A stretch of 64,000 nucleotides of DNA from JAIQFR01 sp041494445. Lineage in GTDB: Bacteria > Acidobacteriota > Polarisedimenticolia > Polarisedimenticolales > JAIQFR01. The translations under genes were made by a program, and so were the position numbers. This document shows positions 1-8,563 of this stretch, one piece after another. The notes beneath the pieces are model-generated. The model saw only the letters and a list, made by a program, of their open reading frames with translations, did no database searches and was not told the DNA's origin. The stretch is taken from NCBI GenBank assembly GCA_041494445.1, contig JBGQAU010000005.1, positions 4,920 to 68,919 on the forward strand, in the 5' to 3' direction. Each line of letters begins with the position of its first letter. Within the stretch, counting starts at the first letter, position 1.

Positions 1-338
1 GCCTGGCGCGCGGCCCGCGGGACGGACACCGCGATGTCCCCCAGGTCGAGCCGCCCCTCGAGATCCCGGGTCCCGCCGCCGGGGAAGGCCAGGACGTCCG
101 TGGTCGCGTTCCGGCCCCTAAAGGCGCGATTGAGCTCACGCATCGCGGCGTCGGAGAGGAGGCAGAGCGCCACGCGCGCGCCGCGCGGAGGAGGGGCCTC
201 GACCGCGAGCCGCTCCAAGAAAACCCCGAGCGCGCCGGCGCCCGCCGTCCTTCGGCGCGGCCGGTCCACGACCGCGACCTCGAAAGGCGGCGGCACGGGG
301 AGGCCGGATCCCGCCCCGCCCCCTCTCCGCGGGCTCAC
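1..338 (-). CDS. ybeY: YbeY endoribonuclease / rRNA maturation factor, 3' end outside window
   Basis: About the first 112 residues of YbeY, a zinc endoribonuclease for 16S rRNA 3'-end maturation and ribosome quality control. The visible part contains the family core: an LSD..MRELN stretch, then NATTDVLAFP, then LGDIAVSVP near the window edge. The zinc-binding HGxLHLxGxDH segment would lie beyond position 1 and is not visible. The start is a GTG overlapping the stop of the upstream pgpH gene (GTGA). The order phoH-pgpH-ybeY is a well-known bacterial cluster, which supports the call. Confidence 0.85.
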   Translation of the reverse strand, partial: MSPRRGGGAGSGLPVPPPFEVAVVDRPRRRTAGAGALGVFLERLAVEAPPPRGARVALCLLSDAAMRELNRAFRGRNATTDVLAFPGGGTRDLEGRLDLGDIAVSVPRAARQ

Positions 339-2695
339 CTTGCAGCGCTCCGCGCGGCGCGCCGCTCCGGGGCGGCCCCGCCGGCCTTCCCGTTCGGCCG
401 GGGACGGCCGAATTCGAACCCGGGGTAGTCCAGCCGGTGGTGGTACATGCTGGTCAGGGTGCGCAGGAACGCCTCCTCGATCCTCTCGAGGTCCGAGAAG
501 GTCAGGTCGCACTCGTCCAGCTGGCCATCGAGGACGATGGCGCCGCTCATTTTGTGGATCAGCTCTCCCAGGCGTCCCGGCGTCGGCTCGTCCAGGGTCC
601 TCGCCGCGGCCTCGACGGCGTCGGCGAGCATGAAGATCGCGGTTTCCTTGGTCTGCGGCTTGGGGCCCGGATAGCGGAAGTCCGCCTCCGAAACCGGGCC
701 GAGCAACGGGTCCGCCGTCTTCAGCGCCTTGTCGTAGAAGTACGTCATCACCCGCGTTCCGTGGTGTTGCGGGACGACGTCCACGATCTGCTCCGGGAGG
801 CCGGCCTCCCGGGCCAGGCGGATCCCATCCTTGACGTGCGCGGCGATGATCAGCGCGGACATGAACGGCGAGAGCCGGTCGTGAGGGTTCGAGCCGTGCT
901 GGTTCTCGACGTAGTACTCGGGCTTCCTGATCTTCCCGATGTCGTGATAGAAGGCGGCGACGCGGCAGTACAGCGAGTTCGCGCCGATCGCCTTCGCGGC
1001 CTCCTCGGCCAGCGTCCCCAGGACCAGGCTGTGGTTGTAAGACCCCGGCGCCTTGACGGCGAACTCGGACAGGAGGGGCTGGTTGACGTTGGACAGCTCC
1101 AAGAGGCGGATGTCGGTGAGCACCCTGAAGAGCCCCTCGAACAGCGGCAGGGCGAACGACACGAAGAGCCCCGTCCCCACCGCGCCTCCCACGAACGCGA
1201 GGCCCGCCTCGTAGAGGCCCCGTGAGATCGGGACCAGGCCATCCCTCACCGCCGCGACCGCTAGCGCCGCCACCCCGCCGGCCACCCCCGCCACGAAACC
1301 CGCGCGGAGGAGCGCCGCGCGCTCGCGATAGGTGGTGATCGCGTAGATCCCGGCCCACTGGACCAGGAGCGCCCAGGTCATCGCGAAGGTGTTCCAACCG
1401 TTCATCGCCGCGAAGAGAAGCGCGGTGAATCCGGAGTACACCATCGCGATCCGGCCGGTGGCGAGTAGCGCCACGAGGATCGACCCGCCTGCCAGCGGAA
1501 TCAGGTAGGTGTAGCTGGCGGGATCGTTGAAGGGAGGCGAGAGATCGTCGACCAGCCCCGTCGCGATCCAGAGCATCGCGCTCGACAGGAGGAGCATCGA
1601 GAGCAGCACGAGGGCGAGCAGCGCGTGGAGATGTCGGATCTTCCTGAAGGCACGCTGATGGTAGCGGGTGTACCGCCACAGGAAGAACGCGAGCAGCGAG
1701 ACGATGACCAGGGTCCCGGCCAGGCCGGGGAGGCCAACCCGTTCGCGCTGCCCCCCTCTCGACGCCTCGATCCGAGCGCGGATCTCCGCCGTCACCCTCT
1801 CGCCTGCGTGCGCCAGGGCGGCGCCCCCGGGCACCGTCCGGACCACGGGCTGCGCGGCGGCCACCGCGGCCTCGCGTCTCGCCGCCGTGGCCTCGGGATC
1901 GTAGGCCACGTTGACGTCCACGAACGATGCGACCAGCTCCGCGAGCGGAGCGCGCTGCTCCGGGGGGACGGAGCGGCTCGCCTGCACGGCGGCGCGCGCC
2001 TGCCCCCTGGCTTCGTCGAGGTCCAGCACCCTCCCCGCCCCCGAGAGCCGTTCCTCTTCGCCCCCCGGCACGTGGACGAGCAGCACCGCGGGAGCGTTCT
2101 CGAGAAGCGCCTTGCTCCCGACGATCAAGCCCTCCATGACCTCTTGCACGATCGCGCCCAGCTCGCGCTCCACCTGGCCGGAGAATCCGAGGCGGGCCAG
2201 GGCGTCGATCTCGGGGTCCCGCAGGATCCCGCGCAGCGCTTCTCGCGCCTCCGCCGAGGTCTCCGCGCGCCCCCCCGCCCCGGCCTTAGGGAGCGCGTCC
2301 CGTCCCGCCTCGAAGATCGCGCGCAGCTTGTCCGCGAGGCGCTCGCCGCGCGCCCGGTCGTGGAGGTAGACATCGGGGACGGCCTCGGCGGCGGCGTGGC
2401 GGCGCGCCTCGGTCTGCTGTGCGTCGGGTATCGCGGTCTCCGCCCGCGCGACCACATCGTGATCGAGGAGCTCGCCGACGGCCGGAAGGCGCTCGGCGCC
2501 CGGGCCGCCGACGGCGACAAGCAGGGTCACGATCGCGATGAGCAGGCCGCTCCAGAAAAGGTCCGCGGCGAGCAGCCGGTCGGCCGCGCGCCGCGCGAAA
2601 TTCCTCGCCCGCAGAGGCAAGCTCAATTTCCGCCCCGCCGGAGCGACCGGCTCGCCGCCCGCGCGCGCCTTCGAGGGCGCGGAATCGTCGCTCAC
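335..2695 (-). CDS. pgpH: PgpH/YqfF-type 7TM HD-domain c-di-AMP phosphodiesterase
   Basis: A 786-residue membrane protein. An N-terminal anchor (about residues 46-64) is followed by a large extracytoplasmic domain of the 7TM-HDED type (about 70-315), a multi-helix membrane block (about 325-520), and a cytoplasmic HD phosphohydrolase domain. The HD domain shows SYNHSLVLG, AAFYHDIGK, the HGSNPHD segment and DVVPQHHG, all typical metal-binding motifs of PgpH. Family members hydrolyse cyclic di-AMP. The gene starts with GTG overlapping the phoH stop and its own stop overlaps the ybeY start, so the three are probably translated together. The c-di-AMP substrate is inferred from the family. Confidence 0.85.
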   Translation of the reverse strand: MSDDSAPSKARAGGEPVAPAGRKLSLPLRARNFARRAADRLLAADLFWSGLLIAIVTLLVAVGGPGAERLPAVGELLDHDVVARAETAIPDAQQTEARRHAAAEAVPDVYLHDRARGERLADKLRAIFEAGRDALPKAGAGGRAETSAEAREALRGILRDPEIDALARLGFSGQVERELGAIVQEVMEGLIVGSKALLENAPAVLLVHVPGGEEERLSGAGRVLDLDEARGQARAAVQASRSVPPEQRAPLAELVASFVDVNVAYDPEATAARREAAVAAAQPVVRTVPGGAALAHAGERVTAEIRARIEASRGGQRERVGLPGLAGTLVIVSLLAFFLWRYTRYHQRAFRKIRHLHALLALVLLSMLLLSSAMLWIATGLVDDLSPPFNDPASYTYLIPLAGGSILVALLATGRIAMVYSGFTALLFAAMNGWNTFAMTWALLVQWAGIYAITTYRERAALLRAGFVAGVAGGVAALAVAAVRDGLVPISRGLYEAGLAFVGGAVGTGLFVSFALPLFEGLFRVLTDIRLLELSNVNQPLLSEFAVKAPGSYNHSLVLGTLAEEAAKAIGANSLYCRVAAFYHDIGKIRKPEYYVENQHGSNPHDRLSPFMSALIIAAHVKDGIRLAREAGLPEQIVDVVPQHHGTRVMTYFYDKALKTADPLLGPVSEADFRYPGPKPQTKETAIFMLADAVEAAARTLDEPTPGRLGELIHKMSGAIVLDGQLDECDLTFSDLERIEEAFLRTLTSMYHHRLDYPGFEFGRPRPNGKAGGAAPERRAARSAAR

Positions 2696-3702
2696 CGGTC
2701 CCCCTCCGCCGGAGGGCCGCCGCTCCGGCCGGGGCGGCCCTCGCGTCGCGAGGCCGCTCGCCGATCGTAGGCCAGGATGATCTGCTGGACCAGCGGATGC
2801 CGCACGACATCGGTCTCGTCGAAGTGGACGAATTCGATCCCCGAGATTCCCGACAGCACCTCCCGCGCCTCGACCAGGCCGGACGTTCGCTCCACGGGAA
2901 GATCGATTTGGGTGACGTCGCCGGTCACCACCGCCTTGGAATCGAAACCGATACGGGTCAGGAACATCTTCATCTGCTCCGAGGTGGTGTTCTGCCCTTC
3001 GTCCAGAATCACGAAGGAGTCGTTCAGCGTCCGGCCGCGCATGAACGCCAGAGGGGCGACCTCGATGATGCCCCGGTCGAGAAGGTTCTCGATCCGGTCG
3101 CGCTCGAGCATGTCGTAGAGTGCGTCGTAAAGCGGCCGCAGATACGGGTCCACCTTGGCGGCGATGTCACCCGGGAGAAACCCCAGCCGCTCCCCGGCCT
3201 CCACCGCGGGCCGCGCGAGGATGATCCTCTGGACACGCTTCTCGTTGAGCAGGGTGATCGCCATCGCGACGGCCAGGTAGGTCTTCCCCGTTCCAGCGGG
3301 CCCGATGGCGATCACCAGGTCGTTTTCCCGGATGGCCTCGACGTAGCGCCGCTGATTGGCCGACTTGGGCACCACGGCCTTTTTCGCGGACGGCTTGAGG
3401 CGCGCGTGGACGAAGTGGTCCGCGAGCCTGACGTCGGGGTCCCGCTCCAGGAGCCCGATGGCCGTCCGGATGTCCTCGCGCCTTAGGGCCAGGCCGCGCT
3501 CGTGAAGCGCGGCGAGTTGCCGGAGAAGACGCTCCACTCGGTCCTCCCTCCCGCCGCCCTCTTCTCCGTCTCCTTCCACGGTGATCCGGTCGCCGCGCGC
3601 CGACACTCGGACCCCGAAGCGCTGCTCGATCAGTCGGAGCGTCTCGTCGAGGCTTCCCACCAGGACTTGGATGGCCCTCGCGTCGAGGATGATCGTCTTC
3701 AT
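2692..3702 (-). CDS. phoH: PhoH-family ATPase (PhoH-like, YbeZ type)
   Basis: A 336-residue P-loop ATPase. Walker A (GPAGTGKT) is at residues 134-141, the conserved ILARPAVEAGE segment follows, and Walker B lies in FVILDEGQN. This is the YbeZ/PhoH form that works with YbeY in rRNA metabolism. The start chosen is the ATG of MKTIILD, which lies 1 base after the stop of the upstream lipoprotein gene; an upstream in-frame extension is low-complexity and unlikely to be translated. An acidic/glycine-rich insertion (about residues 43-53) is a local oddity. Confidence 0.9.
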   Translation of the reverse strand: MKTIILDARAIQVLVGSLDETLRLIEQRFGVRVSARGDRITVEGDGEEGGGREDRVERLLRQLAALHERGLALRREDIRTAIGLLERDPDVRLADHFVHARLKPSAKKAVVPKSANQRRYVEAIRENDLVIAIGPAGTGKTYLAVAMAITLLNEKRVQRIILARPAVEAGERLGFLPGDIAAKVDPYLRPLYDALYDMLERDRIENLLDRGIIEVAPLAFMRGRTLNDSFVILDEGQNTTSEQMKMFLTRIGFDSKAVVTGDVTQIDLPVERTSGLVEAREVLSGISGIEFVHFDETDVVRHPLVQQIILAYDRRAASRREGRPGRSGGPPAEGDR

Positions 3703-3703
3703 G

Positions 3704-4282
3704 TCAAGGTCGCCCGGCCGCCTCTCCGGGCTCCTGGAACTGCCTGGGTCCCGCGAGCGCGGCGGCCCGGGCCCGCTCCGCGTCCTCGGCGGCGCCGCGG
3801 GCGAGGGCGACCGCCCGAGGGTAGGCGCAGGCATCGCCGCTCATCCGCCGCGCCTCCGCGAGCAAGCGCGAGGCGGCGTCGAGATCCGGGGAAGTCCGGC
3901 CGCCCGCCTCGGCCTCCCTCGCCCGAGCCACCGCCGACTCGGCCGACTCGAGGGCGCTCTTAGCCTCGGCCAGGGCGACGTCCTTCACGGATTCGACCCG
4001 CGCCGATAGCGCGAGCACTTCGGGCAGGATCGGCTCGGCGACGCTCCGGGCCCTCGCGCACCTTCGCCCGTCGGCCAAGCGGTTCATCTCGTCGATCCGG
4101 GCCTCGAGGGAGGCCAGGTCCCGCGGAGCATAGATCGTGGCGCACGCGTCCTTCGCGCGACCCAGGGCGAGGTTGACCTCGACGATCGACCGGGGCGGCC
4201 TGCGGCAGCAGCCCCCGCCAGCGAGGGCGAGCGCCATGGAAGCGACGAGCGCGACGATCGAGGGCGATCTTCTCGGACGCAT
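3704..4282 (-). CDS. Predicted lipoprotein, DUF4398-like helical
   Basis: A 192-residue protein with a lipoprotein signal peptide (LAGGGC, lipidated Cys at about residue 25). The rest is mostly alpha-helical and rich in Ala, Arg and Glu, ending in a LARGAAEDAERAR-like segment that resembles DUF4398 envelope lipoproteins. It is the first gene of the phoH-pgpH-ybeY run, with its stop one base from the phoH start, so co-transcription is likely. Function is unknown; a periplasmic structural or cell-wall-linked role is only a guess from the family. Confidence 0.65.
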   Translation of the reverse strand: MRPRRSPSIVALVASMALALAGGGCCRRPPRSIVEVNLALGRAKDACATIYAPRDLASLEARIDEMNRLADGRRCARARSVAEPILPEVLALSARVESVKDVALAEAKSALESAESAVARAREAEAGGRTSPDLDAASRLLAEARRMSGDACAYPRAVALARGAAEDAERARAAALAGPRQFQEPGEAAGRP

Positions 4283-4362
4283 ACGAGCCCGCCCCTCCTC
4301 AACACCCGCCGCACGCTATAGCACAAGCGCTTCACGAGGGTCAACGCGGGCCGGCGCGCCGG

Positions 4363-6150
4363 CTACTCCCGCTCGTCCACGCGCAGGTGGAGATCCCGGA
4401 GCTGCCCCGCATCGACCGGCGCCGGCGACGACGTCATGAGGCAGGACGCGCTCGTGGTCTTGGGGAAGGCGATCACGTCGCGGATCGAGTCCGCGCCCGC
4501 CAGCATCGCGCAGATCCGGTCGAATCCCAGCGCGATCCCCCCGTGCGGCGGCGCTCCGGATTCCAGCGCCCGGAGGAGGAATCCGAACCTCGCAACGGCC
4601 TCTTCCGGCGAGATCGAAAGCGCGCGGAACACCCTCTCCTGGAGGTCCCTCCGGTGGATTCGGATGCTCCCGCCGCCGATCTCGGTGCCGTTGAGCACCA
4701 GGTCGTAGGCCTGCGCGCGAACGGATGCGGGGTCGGACTCGAGCCGGTCGAGGTCCTCCCATCGGGGCGCCGTGAAAGGGTGGTGGCAGGCCACGAAGCG
4801 CCGCTCTTCAGCGTCCCACTGGAGCAGCGGAAAGCGCTCGATCCACAGCAGGTCCCAGCGGTTCGTCGGCACGAGCTTCAGCTCCGCCGCGATCCTGAGC
4901 CTCAGCGCCCCGAGCACGCGGTTACACGCCTCGCGGGTGTCCGCGACGAAGAGCGCGGCGTCGCCTGAAGAAGCGCCGACCGCCGCGGCCGCCGCGCGCG
5001 CCCTGTCCTCTCCCAGCGCCTTGAGCGCAGGCGAGGCGACACCTCCTCCGGGCTCGAGTTTGACGGTCACGAGCCCTTTCGCCCCCGCCTCCCGGGCCCA
5101 GGCGGTCCAGGTGTCCAGCGCTTTCCGCGAGGCCGCGCCCCCTCCCGGAACGGCGATGCCGCGCACCGCGCCCCCGGCGGCGAGGGCGGAGTCGAACACG
5201 GCGAAGCCGCTCCCCTCCGCGGCGCTTCCGGCGTCCCTGAGCTCCAGGCCGAAACGGGTGTCCGGGCGGTCGCTCCCGAACCGGTCCATCGCCTCGCCGT
5301 AGGGTAGCCGCCGAAATGGAGCGTGGACCTCCACTCCGATCTCCCGGAGCATCCGGACCAACAGCGGCTCCGCCACGTCGTAGATCGTCTCGGGCTCGGC
5401 GAAGGACATCTCCATGTCGATCTGCGTGAACTCGGGCTGGCGGTCGGCCCGGTTGTCCTCGTCGCGGAAGCAGCGCGCGAACTGGTAGTAGCGCTCGAAC
5501 CCCGCGACCATCAGCAGTTGCTTGAAAAGCTGGGGCGACTGGGGCAGCGCGTAGAACTTTCCCCGGTGGATCCGGCTGGGCACGAGGTAGTCCCGCGCCC
5601 CCTCCGGGGTCGAGCGCGTGAGCATCGGCGTCTCGATCTCGACGAAGCCGAGGTCGTCCAGCACCTTGCGTGTCGCGACGGCCAGGCGGTGCCGCAACCG
5701 CATCGCCGCCTGAAGACGAGGCCGCCTGAGGTCTACGTACCGGTGCGTGAGCCGCGCCTCCTCGTTCGCCTCGATCTCGTCGTCCACCGGGAACGGGACC
5801 GACAGCGCGCGATTGTGGACCATGAGCTCCGCGGCACGGACCTCGACGCGGCCCGTCGGATGGTCGGGGTTGACCGCCTCGCGCGGGACCGCCACTCCCC
5901 GCACGCCCACGACGTCCTCGGCATGGAGGTGCTGCGCCGCGGCGTGGGCCTCGGGAACGCTCGAGGGGTCGAACACCACCTGCACGCGCCCCGTGGCGTC
6001 CCGGATCTCGACGAAGATGAGGTTCCCGAGGTCCCGGCGGCGGTGCACCCATCCGGTAAGGATCACCTCACGTCGCGACGCCGCGTCGTCCTCCGTGACC
6101 CGGCCGCAGCCCACGGTGCGATGCAGCAGCCGCGGCACGTCATTGCCCAT
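4363..6150 (-). CDS. aspS: Aspartyl-tRNA synthetase (bacterial type, GAD insertion)
   Basis: A 595-residue class II synthetase charging tRNA-Asp (or Asp/Asn if non-discriminating). An N-terminal OB-fold anticodon-binding domain (GWVHRRRDLGNLIFVEIRD) precedes the catalytic core with motif 2 (ARCFRDEDNRADRQPEFTQ), then a GAD insertion in mid-protein, and motif 3 near the C-terminus (GIALGFDRI). The start overlaps the end of hisS by 11 bases, so hisS-aspS form one operon, a widely conserved pairing. Whether it is discriminating cannot be decided here. Confidence 0.95.
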   Translation of the reverse strand: MGNDVPRLLHRTVGCGRVTEDDAASRREVILTGWVHRRRDLGNLIFVEIRDATGRVQVVFDPSSVPEAHAAAQHLHAEDVVGVRGVAVPREAVNPDHPTGRVEVRAAELMVHNRALSVPFPVDDEIEANEEARLTHRYVDLRRPRLQAAMRLRHRLAVATRKVLDDLGFVEIETPMLTRSTPEGARDYLVPSRIHRGKFYALPQSPQLFKQLLMVAGFERYYQFARCFRDEDNRADRQPEFTQIDMEMSFAEPETIYDVAEPLLVRMLREIGVEVHAPFRRLPYGEAMDRFGSDRPDTRFGLELRDAGSAAEGSGFAVFDSALAAGGAVRGIAVPGGGAASRKALDTWTAWAREAGAKGLVTVKLEPGGGVASPALKALGEDRARAAAAAVGASSGDAALFVADTREACNRVLGALRLRIAAELKLVPTNRWDLLWIERFPLLQWDAEERRFVACHHPFTAPRWEDLDRLESDPASVRAQAYDLVLNGTEIGGGSIRIHRRDLQERVFRALSISPEEAVARFGFLLRALESGAPPHGGIALGFDRICAMLAGADSIRDVIAFPKTTSASCLMTSSPAPVDAGQLRDLHLRVDERE

Positions 6151-7408
6151 GCTTTCCTCCCAGCCGGGCCAGAAGGCCCGGCTCGTCCACCGTGACCTGC
6201 TCCCCGGTGGCCAGGTCCTTGAGCCCGTAACGGCCGGCCGCCAGCTCTCCGTCCCCGATGAACAGCGCGTATCGGGCCCCGACGCGCTCCGCCCGCTTGA
6301 GCTGCGCCCCCATCGGCCGTTCCACCAGCGGCATCGTCACGCTGACGCCGGCGGCCCGGAGGCGCCGCGCCAGACCGATCGAAGCGCGCCAGGCCTCTCC
6401 CCCGAGGCAGACCAGAAGGAGGTCGGCGCCGGGCCCGCGCCCGCGCTCCGCCGGGAGCAGGAGGATCAAACGCTCGATTCCCATCGCGAAGCCGAACCCC
6501 GGCACGGGCGGCCCGCCGATCTCTTCCACGAGCCCGTCGTACCTTCCGCCGCCGAGGATCGCGTTTTGCGACCCGAGTCCGCTGGAAACGACCTCGAAGA
6601 CCGTCCGCTGATAGTAGTCGAGGCCGCGGACGATCCGGGGATCGAGTCGATACGGAATCCCGTAGGCGTCGAGGGCCGACCGCACTTCGGCGAAGTGCGA
6701 GGCGCAGCCCTCGCACAGGTGGTCCAGCGCGCTCGGCGCCTCCTCCAGCAGCTTCCGGTCCTCCTCCACCTTGCAGTCGAACACGCGGAGGGGGTTCTCG
6801 ACCATGCGTCGCTGGCAGTCCTCGCACAGCCGCTCGCGCCGCGGGGCGAGCCAGCCGAGGAGCGCTTCGCGGAAGCGGGGGCGGCACGCCGCGTCCCCGA
6901 CGGAGTTGAGCGTCAGCTCACGGTCTCCGATCCCGAGCGCTCCGAGGAACGCCCAGAGCATCTCGATCGTCTCGGCGTCCGCGAGAGGCTCCGCGGAGCC
7001 GAGCACCTCCGCGCCGATCTGGTGGAATTGCCGCTGTCTTCCCTTCTGCGGGCGCTCGTAGCGGAACATCGGGCCGATGTAGTAGTAACGCTCCGGGAAG
7101 CCGGCGGCGACCGTCCGGTGCAGAGCGTGCTCCACGAACGCCCGCACCACGGGCGCCGTGGCCTCCGGGCGCAACGTCACGGGCTCGTCCCCGGCAAGGA
7201 AGGAGTACATCTCCTTGCGCACGATGTCCGTGGACTCCCCCACCGACCGCGCGAACAACTCCGTGGACTCGAGGACCGGCGTCCTGACCTCGCGGAAACC
7301 GTAGCGCTCGAAGATGTCGCGGGCTGTCCGCTCCACGAGCTGCCAGCGTCCGACCTCGTCGGGGAGGATGTCCCGCGTGCCGCGAATCGCGTGGTACCGG
7401 CTCTTCAT
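6140..7408 (-). CDS. hisS: Histidyl-tRNA synthetase
   Basis: A 422-residue class II synthetase. The N-terminus carries the HisRS signature (AIRGTRDILPDE), motif 2 is in GPMFRYERPQKGRQRQFHQ, and the histidine-specific motifs LDPRIVRGLDYYQRTVFE and GGGRYDGL follow; a C-terminal anticodon-binding domain ends the protein. A CxxC pair in ERLCEDC and another in HLCEGC suggest a bound metal in the insertion domain, as in many bacterial HisRS. The start is the ATG of MKSRYHAIRG; the much longer in-frame upstream extension runs antisense to two other genes and is not real. Confidence 0.95.
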   Translation of the reverse strand: MKSRYHAIRGTRDILPDEVGRWQLVERTARDIFERYGFREVRTPVLESTELFARSVGESTDIVRKEMYSFLAGDEPVTLRPEATAPVVRAFVEHALHRTVAAGFPERYYYIGPMFRYERPQKGRQRQFHQIGAEVLGSAEPLADAETIEMLWAFLGALGIGDRELTLNSVGDAACRPRFREALLGWLAPRRERLCEDCQRRMVENPLRVFDCKVEEDRKLLEEAPSALDHLCEGCASHFAEVRSALDAYGIPYRLDPRIVRGLDYYQRTVFEVVSSGLGSQNAILGGGRYDGLVEEIGGPPVPGFGFAMGIERLILLLPAERGRGPGADLLLVCLGGEAWRASIGLARRLRAAGVSVTMPLVERPMGAQLKRAERVGARYALFIGDGELAAGRYGLKDLATGEQVTVDEPGLLARLGGKHGQ

Positions 7409-7449
7409 GGCTCGGCGGATCCTCCATGCCTCCACCCGAGATTCCGGAG

Positions 7450-7478
7450 CTTGTAGCACATAAAGCCTGTAGGAGCAA
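7450..7478 (-). promoter_or_regulatory. Sigma70-like promoter for hisS-aspS
   Basis: On the minus strand TTGCTC (7478-7473) is followed after 17 bases by TACAAG (7455-7450), 42 bases upstream of the hisS start. Spacing is ideal and the boxes are near consensus. It lies in the divergent gap between hisS and the secreted PQQ-type gene. Predicted from sequence only. Confidence 0.5.
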
Positions 7479-7564
7479 GTGGTTGCGCGAGACCGTCTGG
7501 GCGGTGGGAGCCGATGCGGGCTACAATCGGCCCCTCGTGCGGAGCGGCTCCGCGGGGAGGCCCC

Positions 7565-8467
7565 ATGTTGAGCAACGGTGCGCGCCGGACCGGCTGGGGA
7601 ATCGCCACGGCCTTCCTCGTCGCCTCGTCCGCCCTCGCGCAGACCCTCCCTCCGACCCCGGAGACGCCCAACGACTACCCCTCCGCGCTCCCGCCCCGAA
7701 AGAACCCTGCCCCGCCCGCCATGCTGTTCAAGCTCCTCGGCGAGGTGGCGTTGCCCGGCGTCCCCACCGGCCGCGCGCTGGCGCTGGACGGCGCGAGGAT
7801 CCTCGTCCCGTTGGAGGGAGGCACGGCGGCGGTCGAGCTTTCGGTGCTGGCGGCGACCCTCGCGGAAGTGGCTCCGGCGGGAGCCGAGGGCCCGTCCGCG
7901 TGGGTGCTGTCCGAGGACGGGCGCTGTCGCGTTCGCACGCTCCCCTCGGGACGGGTCGAGGCGGAGAAGATCGGCGTGTTTCGCCGGAGATTCCGGCCCG
8001 CGTGGAAGCTGCGGGTGCCCGGTGCGACCCCCGCCCCTGCCCTCATTTCGGGACGGCGAGTGTTCTTCGGCTCGGTGGACAACCAGGTCTACTGCGTGCG
8101 ACGCAAGAACGGGCACCGACTCTGGGCGGCGGACCTCGAGGACCGGATCTCGAGCGCCCTGGCGGCGTGGCGCGGGACCCTCGCCGAGGGCGCAGCGGTC
8201 GCGGGAAAGGCCCCACGACCGGAGGTCGAGATGGTGCTCGTCGTGCCGGACGCCGGCGCTTCGCTCGTCGCCCTCGACGCGTACGACGGCACCCGTCTCG
8301 CGACGTTCGAGGTGCCCTCCACCCAGGGGATGCTCGCGACCGGACCCTTGGTTCTTCCCGACGGCCGCGTTGCGGTGGCGCGCAAGAGTTACGCCTCGAG
8401 CGGGGCCGCGCTCCTCCTGCTGCGGCCCGCGGTCGCGGAAGGAGCGTCCAAAACCGGACCAAAATGA
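7565..8467 (+). CDS. Secreted PQQ-type beta-propeller-like protein
   Basis: A 300-residue protein with a Sec signal peptide (about residues 1-25, ending ALAQ). After a proline-rich linker it contains repeats reminiscent of PQQ/YWTD propeller blades: VFFGSVDNQVYCVRRKNGHRLW and SLVALDAYDGTRL are typical blade edges. It is too short for a complete eight-bladed propeller, so it may be a partial or smaller propeller. The start is the ATG preceded by GGGAGG at good spacing. It lies 96 bases before the E1 dehydrogenase gene in the same direction. Substrate and role are unknown; BamB-like or sensory functions are possible. Confidence 0.6.
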   Translation: MLSNGARRTGWGIATAFLVASSALAQTLPPTPETPNDYPSALPPRKNPAPPAMLFKLLGEVALPGVPTGRALALDGARILVPLEGGTAAVELSVLAATLAEVAPAGAEGPSAWVLSEDGRCRVRTLPSGRVEAEKIGVFRRRFRPAWKLRVPGATPAPALISGRRVFFGSVDNQVYCVRRKNGHRLWAADLEDRISSALAAWRGTLAEGAAVAGKAPRPEVEMVLVVPDAGASLVALDAYDGTRLATFEVPSTQGMLATGPLVLPDGRVAVARKSYASSGAALLLLRPAVAEGASKTGPK

Positions 8468-8563
8468 TCTATGATGGGAGACGCCCGCGGGGGGACGGCG
8501 AACCAACGGGGTGGGAGCGTGCACCGGCGACCGCCTGACCGGCGCCCTCGCCAGGAGAATGCC